A DNA stretch of 64,000 nucleotides from assembly GCF_008974265.1 (NCBI RefSeq), contig NZ_BKZW01000001.1:1054001-1118000 (forward strand). The letters are read 5' to 3'. Numbering within the stretch: the stretch's first letter is position 1; each line of letters begins with the position of its first letter. Under the pieces are notes generated by a model. That model was not told the DNA's origin. It made no database searches and was given only the letters and a program-made list of their open reading frames with translations. The position numbers were made by a program, and so were the translations under genes. Of the stretch, positions 55,683 through 64,000 are shown piece by piece. This DNA is from Dictyobacter vulcani (GTDB taxonomy: Bacteria > Chloroflexota > Ktedonobacteria > Ktedonobacterales > Ktedonobacteraceae).

Positions 55683-57476
55683 CTAACCGCGCTTTTCCTC
55701 AGGGCGTAGACTCAGGTGCAATTCTTGCAGTTGTTTGTCTTCTACTTCCGCTGGAGCTCCCATCAAAAGATCCATGGCGCTCTGCGTTTTGGGGAAGGCA
55801 ATCACTTCACGAATACTATCGGCATCAGCGAGAAGCATTATCAGGCGATCAACACCCAGGGCAATACCACCGTGGGGTGGAGCGCCATATTCAAAGGCTT
55901 CCAACATATGGCCGAATTGCTCTTTGATCTGCTCATCATTCATATTCATCAACGAGAAAACCTTCTGCTGTAATTCGGCGACGTTGATACGCACGCTACC
56001 ACCACCGATCTCAAAGCCGTTGCAGATAATATCATACTGCCTGGCGCGAATGTTCAGTGGATCACTATCTAACCGGCTCACATGCTCCTCATCCATACCT
56101 GAGAACGGGTTGTGCTCGGCATCGTAGCGTTTCAGTTCATCATCATAGTGGAACAGCGGGAAGTCAACAACCCAGCACAGGGCCATCTCGTCAGCATCGA
56201 TCAATTGCAGACGTGCAGCCAGTTTATTACGTAAACGGAAAAGGACATCATTGCTGACTTTGGCGCTATCGGCAACAAAAAGCAACAGGTCTCCTGGCTT
56301 GCCCTCAAGGCGCTCTATGATGGCCTGAACCTCTTCAGCAGTCATGAACTTTGTCAAAGGAGATTTGATATCACCACTGGCGTTAATAGCCAGTGTGACG
56401 AGTCCCTTGGCACCTAGCGTGCGGGCAAACTCGGTTAGCTCATCAATTTCTTTGCGCGTATAGCTCGCTGCTCCTGGAACACGGATACCTTTGACGATGC
56501 CTTTGGCGGCCAGGGCACTGCGGAAGACACCAAAGGTGCCTGCATTGGCCAGATCAGAAATCTCAACCAGGGGGAGATCAAAGCGTAGATCAGGATGGTC
56601 TGAACCGTAGCGATCCATGGCATGCTGAAAGCTTAAGCGTGGGAAAGGACGCTGCTTGATACGCTTGCTGGTGGTGGTTTCAATCAGGCGAATCAGCAAA
56701 TCTTCGATCAACGCCATGACATCTTCTTCCGAGACAAACGACATCTCCAGGTCGAGCTGAGTAAATTCAGGCTGGCGATCAGCACGCTGATCTTCATCGC
56801 GGAAACAGCGTGCAATCTGGAAATAGCGATCCAGACCGGCAACCATCAATAACTGCTTCAGCTGCTGAGGGGATTGGGGCAACGCATAAAATTCGCCCGC
56901 ATACAATCGGCTCGGTACCAGGTAGTCGCGAGCTCCTTCTGGAGTACTCTTCATCAGGATCGGCGTTTCGACTTCAACAAAGCCTCGCTCATCCAGATAG
57001 TCGCGCATGGCTTTAACCACGCGGTGACGCAGAATCACGTTCTCACGCATTTTTGGCCGACGCAGATCCAGATAGCGATATTTCAGGCGCAGAGCTTCAT
57101 CAACCTGGGTGGTATCGTTAATTGGAAATGGCGTTGTACGGGATGGGTTTAAAATTTGAATATTCTCTGCAACAAGCTCGATCTCACCAGTGCTGAGTCC
57201 TGGATTCTCTGTTCCAGCCAGCCGACGAACCACCTTACCAGTTACCTGCACCACATATTCCGAACGCAGTTCACTGGCCACTTTATGTGCCCCTGCGGAC
57301 TTTTCAGGATCACAGATAACCTGCGTCATCCCATAACGATCCCGTACATCCAGAAAAATCAGTCCACCATGGTCACGGCGACGGTTCACCCAGCCAGCCA
57401 ACGTCACGACCTGGTCAATATTTGATGTGTTTAATTCACCGCACGTATGCGTGCGGTATTGTACCTCAAAACCCAC
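55683..57476 (-). CDS. aspS: Aspartyl-tRNA synthetase, probably non-discriminating
   Basis: AspRS charges tRNA(Asp) with aspartate. The 597 residues show the bacterial layout: anticodon-binding OB domain (1-110), class II motif 2 ([28 protein letters not shown]), GAD insert, and motif 3 ([14 protein letters not shown]). In the OB fold the sequence [19 protein letters not shown] has His where E. coli has Leu; His at this site is known from non-discriminating AspRS that also charges tRNA(Asn). With gatB in the genome this suggests indirect Asn-tRNA synthesis (inference). The start is GTG with AAAGGAG ten bases upstream. A structured leader precedes it. Confidence 0.96.
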   Translation of the reverse strand: MGFEVQYRTHTCGELNTSNIDQVVTLAGWVNRRRDHGGLIFLDVRDRYGMTQVICDPEKSAGAHKVASELRSEYVVQVTGKVVRRLAGTENPGLSTGEIELVAENIQILNPSRTTPFPINDTTQVDEALRLKYRYLDLRRPKMRENVILRHRVVKAMRDYLDERGFVEVETPILMKSTPEGARDYLVPSRLYAGEFYALPQSPQQLKQLLMVAGLDRYFQIARCFRDEDQRADRQPEFTQLDLEMSFVSEEDVMALIEDLLIRLIETTTSKRIKQRPFPRLSFQHAMDRYGSDHPDLRFDLPLVEISDLANAGTFGVFRSALAAKGIVKGIRVPGAASYTRKEIDELTEFARTLGAKGLVTLAINASGDIKSPLTKFMTAEEVQAIIERLEGKPGDLLLFVADSAKVSNDVLFRLRNKLAARLQLIDADEMALCWVVDFPLFHYDDELKRYDAEHNPFSGMDEEHVSRLDSDPLNIRARQYDIICNGFEIGGGSVRINVAELQQKVFSLMNMNDEQIKEQFGHMLEAFEYGAPPHGGIALGVDRLIMLLADADSIREVIAFPKTQSAMDLLMGAPAEVEDKQLQELHLSLRPEEKRG

Positions 57477-57690
57477 GTGAGTATTACTCCTTTAACTTGT
57501 TACAGAAGTGAAGGGCATCATCGATACAGCGCTGAGACTCTCCGCAAGTGCGCTGTGAACAGTCTAACCGCCCTCGTCGCTCTACGAGAAGGGCATACAA
57601 CTGGACTGATTGGACTAGCGCACACATTTCCAGGGGGATTCAACCATCTACACCGACCGCCAAATTCCTTCTTGAGCGAATTTATATATC
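57477..57690 (-). promoter_or_regulatory. Structured leader upstream of aspS
   Basis: On the minus strand a hairpin ACAGCGC/GCGCTGT with 17-base loop and a second one GCCCT..CTCG/CGAGGGC lie between the upstream terminator and aspS. I looked for a T-box and did not find the TGGNACCGCG element, so the role is open. Confidence 0.3.
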
Positions 57691-57696
57691 GTGATT

Positions 57697-57733
57697 AAAA
57701 ATCACTGCTGAACTAAAAAGTTAACAGCAGTGA
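57697..57733 (-). terminator. Terminator of the PP2C gene
   Basis: TCACTGCTG/CAGCAGTGA stem (57702-57710 with 57725-57733), 14-base loop, then five T on the minus strand, 43 bases after the PP2C gene. Confidence 0.85.
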
Positions 57734-57775
57734 AACAGATAGCTTTCTTTTATTGTGGCACGAGCAGTCAATCCT

Positions 57776-60220
57776 TTAGGGTGCCTTACTACAAGCCGTC
57801 GGCGAAGAAACATTGATGTCGACCTGATTGCTAGCTGCAGAGTTTTTGGCTCCTGCTAACAGATGCAAGTGGTTCAGGCGTGGATCAAAAGCACTGCTCT
57901 TGACACCAGAAACCACATTGGCCGATACATACTGTTGCTCCAGGCGAGCACTCAGGGTTGCTGGTGCCGATGGCGCCACTACGCGTCCTCCTACCACACT
58001 ATTATTGTTTGGCGTAGCAGATGCCGTTGGCGCTGCATTTGGCGTGACCACAAAGTTCAATACACGATGATTGGTATTGTCCACAACAAATAAGTGGGGC
58101 ACTTTGTTAATTAAGCCGGCTGAAAGCAAGGACTGCGGTGTTTGCGCCGTTGGTGGTGGTATCGTTAAGAACTTGACAATTGGGGTCGTCGGCGTCGCGA
58201 TTGGGGTCGCAGCAGTAAAGGTTTGCGCATCCTGGAACCAGGGCGTATTTACTGTCTGCTGTACTACCACACCATTTTCAGATGGTTTGGATGGCGTAAA
58301 ATGCAGGCTCTTCAGTTGTCCATCGCTATGAAGCAAGACAAGCTGCTTGTCAGGTAACGCAACCGCACTTACCAGGCCAGTAGAAATAGAAATCTCTGAC
58401 TTCGTTGGTTCATTGCCCAGCTTATCTACCTGATAATTTAAAAGCGTTGCCTGATTCTGGTTCGCCTGACTAGAGGCTGAAATAACATAGATGTCGCCAC
58501 CCCAGGCCGTCAACAACAATGGGGTCTGCCCATTGATCAAATCTTGCTTGACTTCCGTGCCATTATTAACCTTTTCAGTCAGTTTGCCGTCCTGCAGCAT
58601 TTTATAGGCATGCAAACGATAATTAGCGCCGGTTTTTGCAGAAGTCAGGGTATAGAGGTACTGCGACTGCGTATCGCTGGTAAGCAGAATAACTTTCGTT
58701 ACCAGTCTCAATTTTCTTCAGGTTATGTTGCTCATCAACCTGATATACTTTCCCATCTAACCCCAGAATATAGTTGCTGGTATGTTCTTTATCGGTCCAA
58801 AGCATGGCCATCGAGCTCGTCTGAACCTCGGTTCCCGCCGGTGAATTTAAGGTCACAGGATTGAGATTAGGACATGGCAAAGTGGACGCTGATGCGTGCT
58901 GATTAAAGTTTGTCAGCGCTGCTTTAAATTGAGAGGCAAGATCAGTTTGTAGTGAAGTTAACTGACTATTTTGCTGCGCGCTGAGTATAGCGCCTTTGAG
59001 GCTATTAAGCTGTGTCTGTGCTTTTGTTAAATTAGTCAGTGCCTGATCGGGTTTGTCCGTCACGTTTGTTTTTGCCTGACTAATGAGAACATCAGCCTGA
59101 TTCAGCGCATTCTGTGTATCTGAAGGACGTAAGAAATAATAGCTTCCAATTGTCCCGATAGCTACCAGTAACAACACACAAATAATAATGCTTGGCAACA
59201 ATAAACGGCTGCGCTTATGCTTACGTTTTGGCGCCGTAACAGCTGCCTGTGGTGCGGTAAAGCCGCTGGGAGATGCAAAGCTTTGATCGGAGCCAGCTGG
59301 CAACGGTCGACTATTGCTTCGCCCCCCTCCGTGCGTGTCGCGGTTGAAGCCACACCCAATGAGGAAGTAGGCACCCGACCCAGAGCTGCTGTATTCTCTT
59401 CAGAGATATGCCCGGCTGGCCCGACAGAAACAGGATGCTGCAAGGTACTGGGAATATCGTCACCAGCTTCCTGCACAAGCACGACGATAGCAGTGATATT
59501 ATCTGGGCCGCCATTTTCATTGGCACGCTCTACCAGGTGATAGACACTTTCCTGTGGCAAATATTTATTCACAATTGCCAGCAGATCTTCCTCGCTTACC
59601 GGGCCAGAAAGTCCATCGGAACAGAGCACAAAATTATCGCCGTCTTCTAAGATTTCTGTGAAGACGTCGACTTCAACTTCAGCCTGTGTACCCAGAGCAC
59701 GGGTAATAACATTACGCTGTGCATGGGAACGAGCCTGCTCTTTGGTTAATAAACCCGCTCGCACTTGATCTTCTACCCAGGAATGGTCCTGTGATACTTG
59801 TTTCACATGACCCTGGCGTACCATATATGCACGACTATCCCCAACGTTGGCAACATAGGCTACCCCACCACGTAGCACTGCTGCTACACAGGTGGTACCC
59901 ATACCACTACGCATCATGTTTTCTGCCGCTCGTTGATGAATCAATGCATTTGCTCTTTTAATGGCATTCATCAATGAGAGAGGGATATCATCGGTCTCAT
60001 CTTGGTAATAGACATTGCTCACTGTGTCTACAGCGATCTCGCTCGCCACTTCCCCTGCTGCATGTCCCCCCATGCCATCAGCTACAATAAAGAGCGCACC
60101 CTTTTTGGCCATAACCTGGCTGTCTCTTGGAATGACATACGCCATATTATCTTCATTATGGGGACGTTTACGGCCAACATCTGTTAGCTGTGCGACATCG
60201 AGCCGGAGTTGTTTAGACAA
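57776..60220 (-). CDS. PP2C Ser/Thr phosphatase with transmembrane and extracytoplasmic sensor-like domain, two frameshifts
   Basis: Three frames join into one protein of about 815 residues. Part 1 (59162-60220) is a PP2C phosphatase of about 250 residues: NEDNMAYV, VADGMGGHAAGE, GDSRAYMV, SDGLSGP and GGPDNITAIVV hold the metal-binding Asp residues. Then come a linker and, in part 2 (58623-59303), one membrane segment (LLLPSIIICVLLLVAIGTIGSYYFL), a helical region and the start of a repeat domain (NYILGLDGKVYQVDEQHNLKK). Part 3 (57776-58711) continues it (LVSAVALPDKQLVLLHSDGQL, HLFVVDNTNHRVLNF), probably a beta-propeller outside the cell. Breaks: a G-run one short at 59322-59327 and an A-run one long (coding strand) at 58712-58715. 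Start TTG with GGGAG upstream. Probably reverses Ser/Thr kinase signalling. Confidence 0.83.
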
Positions 60221-60470
60221 CGCGCTTCTCTCCCGTACTTAGTAGCTCTCGATTTGTGCGCACTGCCCACTAGGCAGTTGCTGGAACTTTAGGCTATAAT
60301 ACACCGATACAGAGAAAAACGCAACGTAATACCTATTTTTTTGCTGCGATCTTCTCACTCATCTACTACTTATACCGCTTACTGCACATGAGTATACTCT
60401 CTCAAACCTCAGCATGCAAGATATCTAGACGGCGGTACTAGCAGCTCTGTTTCAGGAAGGAAGAGAATTT
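60221..60470. other. Divergent promoter region
   Basis: About 250 bases between the PP2C gene and the M20-like gene, transcribed in opposite directions. Shared regulation is possible; no clear promoter boxes identified. Confidence 0.4.
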
Positions 60471-61769
60471 ATGGCATTTTCAACAGCGCAACAAATTCTT
60501 TGCCGGGCCATTGATGACCAGTTTCCTTCATACCTGAATGATTGGCAAAATATATCCCATCAATGTTATACGTCACCAGACACTAAGATACAAGAGCTCT
60601 TTTTTCCACTTTTGCACCACAATGGTTTTTCGGTACAGTATTTAGATCCAGATCAGCAGATTTTGTACGGAGAGTACATGGTTCAAGCGCCACAAACGTT
60701 GCTCTTCTATGTGAAGGATACAGCGCAAGCTTCAGCTCAACAGGTAGTCTTTCCCTTGTTCTCTCAAATGGCTGCATTACAGGCCTATATACATTCTTCT
60801 GGCCCCCCGCCTGTGAATATCAAGTGGCTCATCAGCGGACAAGGGCAAACGGCATTGCCTTCCCTGACACGAATTCTTTCAGAGCAACCCCATCTCTTTC
60901 AGGCAGATGGCTGTATCTTGTATACCACAAAACACGAAATAAGCAAAGTCATAGATCAAACGGAAATTATTTTAGGTAGAAAGGGCCATCTCGCGGTTGA
61001 GATTTTGTTGCAAGTAGCTGAACAAGCGATACCAATCAGTTATGGAGCGATTGCTCCCAATGCGGCCTGGCAGCTACTCTGGCTACTGGCTTCAGTCAAA
61101 AATGAACACGAAGAAATTTTATTGGATGGTTTCTATGATAGCCTGCTACCTGCTGAAGATGAGGTAATTGAGGCACTCTCCCACCTGCCAGATACGTCAG
61201 AGGAGCTGGCCGCATCCTGGGGAACTGCACAACTTCTGTTGAAATTGCAAGGCGTACAACAACATTATGCCTGCTTTCTGACACCAGGTTGTAATATTAC
61301 TATGCTTGACAGTAAACCAGCTACACAGCTCCAGGTAGAAAATAATGAAACAGAAACATCAGAATTGTATATTCCGCCACAGGCCAGAGCACGACTGGAT
61401 TTCTGTCTGTTAGCAGGACAGGATCCTTACAATATCTTCACAAAACTTGAGCCACAGCTACAGAGCCAGACCTCTTATCCTCTGCATTGTCGCTTAGTGG
61501 CTGCACAACCGCCCATCTATACCTCAGTCAATACGCCACTGGTACAACAGTTGATTCAGATTCTAACCAACGTCTATCAACACCCCCCGATCCTCCTTCC
61601 TCATAACTCTGAGACAGCCATATATACCCTGTTAGCCCGGCAGCTTGCCGCACCCACTATTGGCATAGCCCCGCCCCTACTCTCCAAATTAAGTACAGAA
61701 CAGGCCTCTCTACAGCTGGCCCAAAACATCAAACAGAGTATCCTCTTTCTAGCGAGCATGAGAAAGTAA
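60471..61769 (+). CDS. M20-peptidase-like protein without metal ligands (pseudoenzyme)
   Basis: The 432 residues follow the M20/ArgE-DapE-dipeptidase layout from end to end: an N-terminal half with NIKWLISGQGQTALPSLTRIL at the EGxEExGS position, EEILLDGFYDSLLPAEDEV at the GFYDxV position, and the dimerisation-domain return ELYIPPQARARLDFCLLAGQDPYNIF (normally IPxxAxAxLxxRLVPxQDP). The metal and catalytic residues are gone: the GHYDVQP motif is replaced by FYVKDTAQA, DDKG by PLFSQM, and EEE by QGQ. No zinc enzyme activity is therefore expected. It may bind a peptide or act as partner. GGAAGGAAG precedes the ATG. It is divergent from the PP2C gene. Confidence 0.65.
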   Translation: MAFSTAQQILCRAIDDQFPSYLNDWQNISHQCYTSPDTKIQELFFPLLHHNGFSVQYLDPDQQILYGEYMVQAPQTLLFYVKDTAQASAQQVVFPLFSQMAALQAYIHSSGPPPVNIKWLISGQGQTALPSLTRILSEQPHLFQADGCILYTTKHEISKVIDQTEIILGRKGHLAVEILLQVAEQAIPISYGAIAPNAAWQLLWLLASVKNEHEEILLDGFYDSLLPAEDEVIEALSHLPDTSEELAASWGTAQLLLKLQGVQQHYACFLTPGCNITMLDSKPATQLQVENNETETSELYIPPQARARLDFCLLAGQDPYNIFTKLEPQLQSQTSYPLHCRLVAAQPPIYTSVNTPLVQQLIQILTNVYQHPPILLPHNSETAIYTLLARQLAAPTIGIAPPLLSKLSTEQASLQLAQNIKQSILFLASMRK

Positions 61770-61858
61770 CGCTTCTCCCAGCATACAAACCAATTCTCTA
61801 TTCAAGCATGTAAGCATAGTTCGCCCTGATCAAACGACGCTTACAATTGTTTTTCCAG

Positions 61859-62003
61859 CGCATGCCATTCAATCGTGTGAGCGAAGTCGCCTGCCAGGCT
61901 GCACCGCTTTCCATACAACTGATCACCTTGCCATTGGTGCATTGTGGCGACTTCGCTCACACGAGTGAGCGGCGTTCACGATTGCTTTTCAATAGCAAGC
62001 CAT
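61859..62003. repeat. 145-bp dispersed palindromic repeat, copy 2
   Basis: Best-preserved copy. Perfect 19-bp inverse arms TCGTGTGAGCGAAGTCGCC (61873-61891) and its complement (61946-61964) enclose 54 bases; outer CAATCGTG (61870-61877)/CACGATTG (61977-61984) are also conserved. It lies 90 bases after the M20-like gene. No reading frame is conserved between copies. Confidence 0.85.
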
Positions 62004-62429
62004 TAGTGCCATTTACTAGGCCAATTCCAGACATGAGAGTATACTGGGATATGTACATATGGCTCATAGTCGACATAATGTGACAGGTCATGATCAATGC
62101 CGTCCGGTGGTAGTCAGGGGTACAGCCAGTATTTATCTTTTTATGGTATGTGCTCACAACACATAAGCACTCTTCCTATTTTTACATACCTCGGACTGGC
62201 TTCTATGGGATATTTTTATGTACCGGGTATTAACAAAAAACCATACTTCTCATGCCGCGAGCAGGAATCATCTGGTCAAAAATGAAGCTTTGTGACCACT
62301 CGAAAAGAGAGGACGTTTAATATAACAATTACTGATCAGCAAACTCTCATGATCGAGTAACATCTTTTCCACATGAATCATCCGGACAGTCGCAGTCTTG
62401 AGAGGTCTGATGAGGAGAACACAACAAGA
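62004..62429. other. Intergenic region before the GT4 gene
   Basis: About 425 bases. Small open frames present here lack ribosome-binding sites. GAGGAG just before 62430 serves the GT4 gene. No other feature recognised. Confidence 0.45.
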
Positions 62430-63605
62430 ATGCACATCGGCATCAACGCACAGTTGTTATCTTATGGTCAGAATTATCGCAATGGTGGCGTAAGTCGGTA
62501 TATCCGTTATTTACTTACCCAGCTGGCAAGACAACCAGGAGATCATACATATACGGTATTTGTTAATGGACAGGACGTTATTGATCATCTGGAACAACAT
62601 CCACAGATAACCTATGTTTCCGCCCCATGGCCTGAATCTCGGCCAGTTGCCAGAGTTGCCTGGGAACAATTAACGCTGCCCTCGTTAATCAGGCAAAGAA
62701 ATATTGATGTGTTACATTCTCCTGTCAATGTTCGACCAGAACACCTGCCTGCACAATGCGCCAGCATTGTCACTATCCATGATCTGGCTTTTTTGCGCTT
62801 CCCCCATGTGCTTACACGGGCCAAACGCCTGTACCACCGCACATTTACCGTTCGTAGCTTAAAGCGTGCTACAATGCTCATTACTGTCTCAGAAAGTACA
62901 AAAAAAGATGTACATGAGCTGCTAAATATTCCTTGCGACCGTATTCAAACTATTTATCCGTGTATCGATGAGCGTTTTTCGAACGTTTCTATAGAAGAAA
63001 AAGTACACACATTCCGTGAGAAATATGCAGTTACAGACGGTTATATTTTGTATCTGGGCACATTAGAGCCACGCAAAAATATTGCGACGTTGCTCGATGC
63101 CTATGCACTCCTGAAAAAAGAACATCAGATACAAGAAAAACTGGTACTGGCCGGGGGCAAGGGATGGCTCTATGAGACGATTTTTGACAAGGTACGCCAG
63201 CTCGGACTAGAACAAGACGTTCTTTTTCCTGGCTTTGTTTCGGATAGTGAGCAAGCGCTCTGGTATCAAAGCGCCGCCGCCTTCGCGCTTCCTTCACTCT
63301 ATGAAGGCTTTGGCATTCCGGTAGCGGAGGCGCTGGCCTGTGGCACACCTGTAGTGACCTCAAATGTATCTAGCTTACCTGAAGCCGGTGCCGGGCTGGC
63401 CCTGTGCGTTGATCCACACGATATACAGGCGCTCAGTGCGGCCCTCTATCAGGCTCTAACGGATCAAGTTTTGCGCACAAAGTGCCAGATAATGGCCCCA
63501 ACGGTTGCGCAGCAATTCTCAGCGCAAACCATGGTTGAAAAAACCATTGCAGCATATGAACAGGCTGCTAAAATACATCATCAGCAACGTATAACGTTTG
63601 TTTAA
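62430..63605 (+). CDS. GT4-family glycosyltransferase
   Basis: A retaining GT-B glycosyltransferase of 391 residues, cytoplasmic or membrane-attached, that probably transfers hexoses from nucleotide sugars to a lipid-linked glycan. The N-terminal domain starts MHIGINAQLL with NGGVSRYIRYLLTQLARQPG; then TIHDLAFLRFPH. The C-terminal domain has YILYLGTLEPRKNIATLLDAYALL, LVLAGGKGWLYETIF, VLFPGFVSDSEQALWYQSAAAFALPSLYEGFGIPVAEALACGTPVVTSN with the EX7E motif. The ATG at 62430 has GAGGAG twelve bases upstream; an ATG at 62373 adds 19 unrelated residues. The next gene starts 24 bases later and is probably co-transcribed. Confidence 0.9.
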   Translation: MHIGINAQLLSYGQNYRNGGVSRYIRYLLTQLARQPGDHTYTVFVNGQDVIDHLEQHPQITYVSAPWPESRPVARVAWEQLTLPSLIRQRNIDVLHSPVNVRPEHLPAQCASIVTIHDLAFLRFPHVLTRAKRLYHRTFTVRSLKRATMLITVSESTKKDVHELLNIPCDRIQTIYPCIDERFSNVSIEEKVHTFREKYAVTDGYILYLGTLEPRKNIATLLDAYALLKKEHQIQEKLVLAGGKGWLYETIFDKVRQLGLEQDVLFPGFVSDSEQALWYQSAAAFALPSLYEGFGIPVAEALACGTPVVTSNVSSLPEAGAGLALCVDPHDIQALSAALYQALTDQVLRTKCQIMAPTVAQQFSAQTMVEKTIAAYEQAAKIHHQQRITFV

Positions 63606-63629
63606 TAGTACTGAGATCGTATAAAACAT

Positions 63630-64000
63630 ATGGCTCGAATGATACATAGCAACGAAACAAAACAAAAGACCAAGACACTAGAGGCATCGCAAGAAATCAT
63701 GAGCGGAGCAACTGGTCCAATCACCAAAGTTATCTCTCAACGCCGATCGCTACGACGACACTGGCGTATCGCTGAGATCGCCTTTATGGTGATATTAGAT
63801 ATATTCCTGGTTTTTACAGGCTGCTATCTGGCTTACTACTTGCGCTTTAAAACCTTCAAAACCAATGTGGTGTTAGACTGGTTACGGGAGCGTATTTTTG
63901 GTGGCGCACCGTCAGCCTATGTCTACCAGAATTTTTTATACTTCCTGCCATTATGGATAGGTATTGTCGCTGGCGTTATCTTCATCTTTGCATTTCGCCG
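63630..64000 (+). CDS. Probable polyprenyl-phosphate sugar transferase, N-terminal part (cut by window edge)
   Basis: From the ATG at 63630 an uninterrupted frame of 123 codons runs off the window. After a polar start of about 45 residues (SQRRSLRRHWRIAEIAFMVI) come the membrane segment ILDIFLVFTGCYLAYYLRF and a second one (FLPLWIGIVAGVIFIFAF). The D...AYYLRF pattern is typical of the membrane domain of WbaP/EpsE-like exopolysaccharide sugar transferases. The catalytic part is outside the window, so the call is an inference from this part and from the GT4 neighbour. Confidence 0.6.
   Translation, partial: MARMIHSNETKQKTKTLEASQEIMSGATGPITKVISQRRSLRRHWRIAEIAFMVILDIFLVFTGCYLAYYLRFKTFKTNVVLDWLRERIFGGAPSAYVYQNFLYFLPLWIGIVAGVIFIFAFR

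Noticed and set aside
57477..57690. T-box riboswitch before aspS
   Set aside because: No T-box sequence complementary to the tRNA acceptor end was found.

Overview
The window looks like a chromosomal segment of a Chloroflexota bacterium, most likely class Ktedonobacteria. I infer this from family content (two Agl23-type and one YYY-motif membrane glycosyltransferase-like proteins, a solitary MglA-like GTPase, a sedolisin, LuxR-type response regulators, the MEP isoprenoid route), a mid-range G+C content and frequent TTG starts behind strong Shine-Dalgarno sequences. No phylogenetic computation was possible. LAYOUT. 1-7.7 kb (minus): CHAP-domain secreted protein, fused aroKB, aroQ, Xaa-Pro peptidase, efp, an accB-like gene without biotinylation lysine, and xseA (cut by the window edge). 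7.8-10 kb: a dispersed repeat, two tRNA-Val(GAC) genes and a secreted sedolisin. 10.4-19.7 kb (minus): the classical cluster rpsB-tsf-pyrH-frr-uppS-cdsA-dxr-rseP-ispG, with a clear promoter before rpsB and terminators after rpsB, uppS and ispG. 19.8-22.4 kb (plus): a response regulator, a Crp/Fnr-type regulator and an orphan ABC ATPase. 22.4-28.7 kb: dxs, a structured leader plus acidic protein, glutamate dehydrogenase and gatB. 29-35.5 kb: MglA-like GTPase, response regulator, alpha-glucan phosphorylase with a corrupted 3' end, GtrA protein. 36-40 kb: VOC protein, HAD phosphatase, quinone oxidoreductase, aminotransferase. 40-49.5 kb (minus): four large membrane proteins of the GT-C kind, probably a protein or lipid glycosylation set. 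49.7-53.6 kb: a hypothetical gene, a ClpC-like ATPase, a second repeat copy and two tRNA-Arg genes with the unusual GCG anticodon. 53.6-57.5 kb: ArsR regulator, a complete IS1-like element with 8-bp target duplication, and aspS. 57.7-64 kb: a PP2C phosphatase fused to an extracytoplasmic sensor-like domain, a divergent M20-peptidase-like pseudoenzyme, the third repeat copy, a GT4 glycosyltransferase and the start of a probable polyprenyl-phosphate sugar transferase. HOW THE GENES FIT. Three MEP-pathway genes (dxs, dxr, ispG) plus uppS and cdsA supply isoprenoid and lipid carriers; the GT-C, GT4 and sugar-transferase genes probably use such carriers. Translation is strongly represented (efp, tsf, rpsB, frr, aspS, gatB, tRNAs). 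CAUTIONS AND HIGHLIGHTS. Nine single-base frameshifts, most of them in homopolymer runs, interrupt eight genes that are otherwise fully conserved, and glgP ends in an error-rich tandem duplicate. I read these as assembly or sequencing errors, and the affected genes are annotated as whole loci. The most interesting biology is a 145-bp palindromic repeat present three times with a compensatory arm change, a lysine-less BCCP homologue, EF-P with Arg at its tip, tRNA-Arg(GCG), the receptor-like PP2C protein, and the M20 pseudoenzyme.
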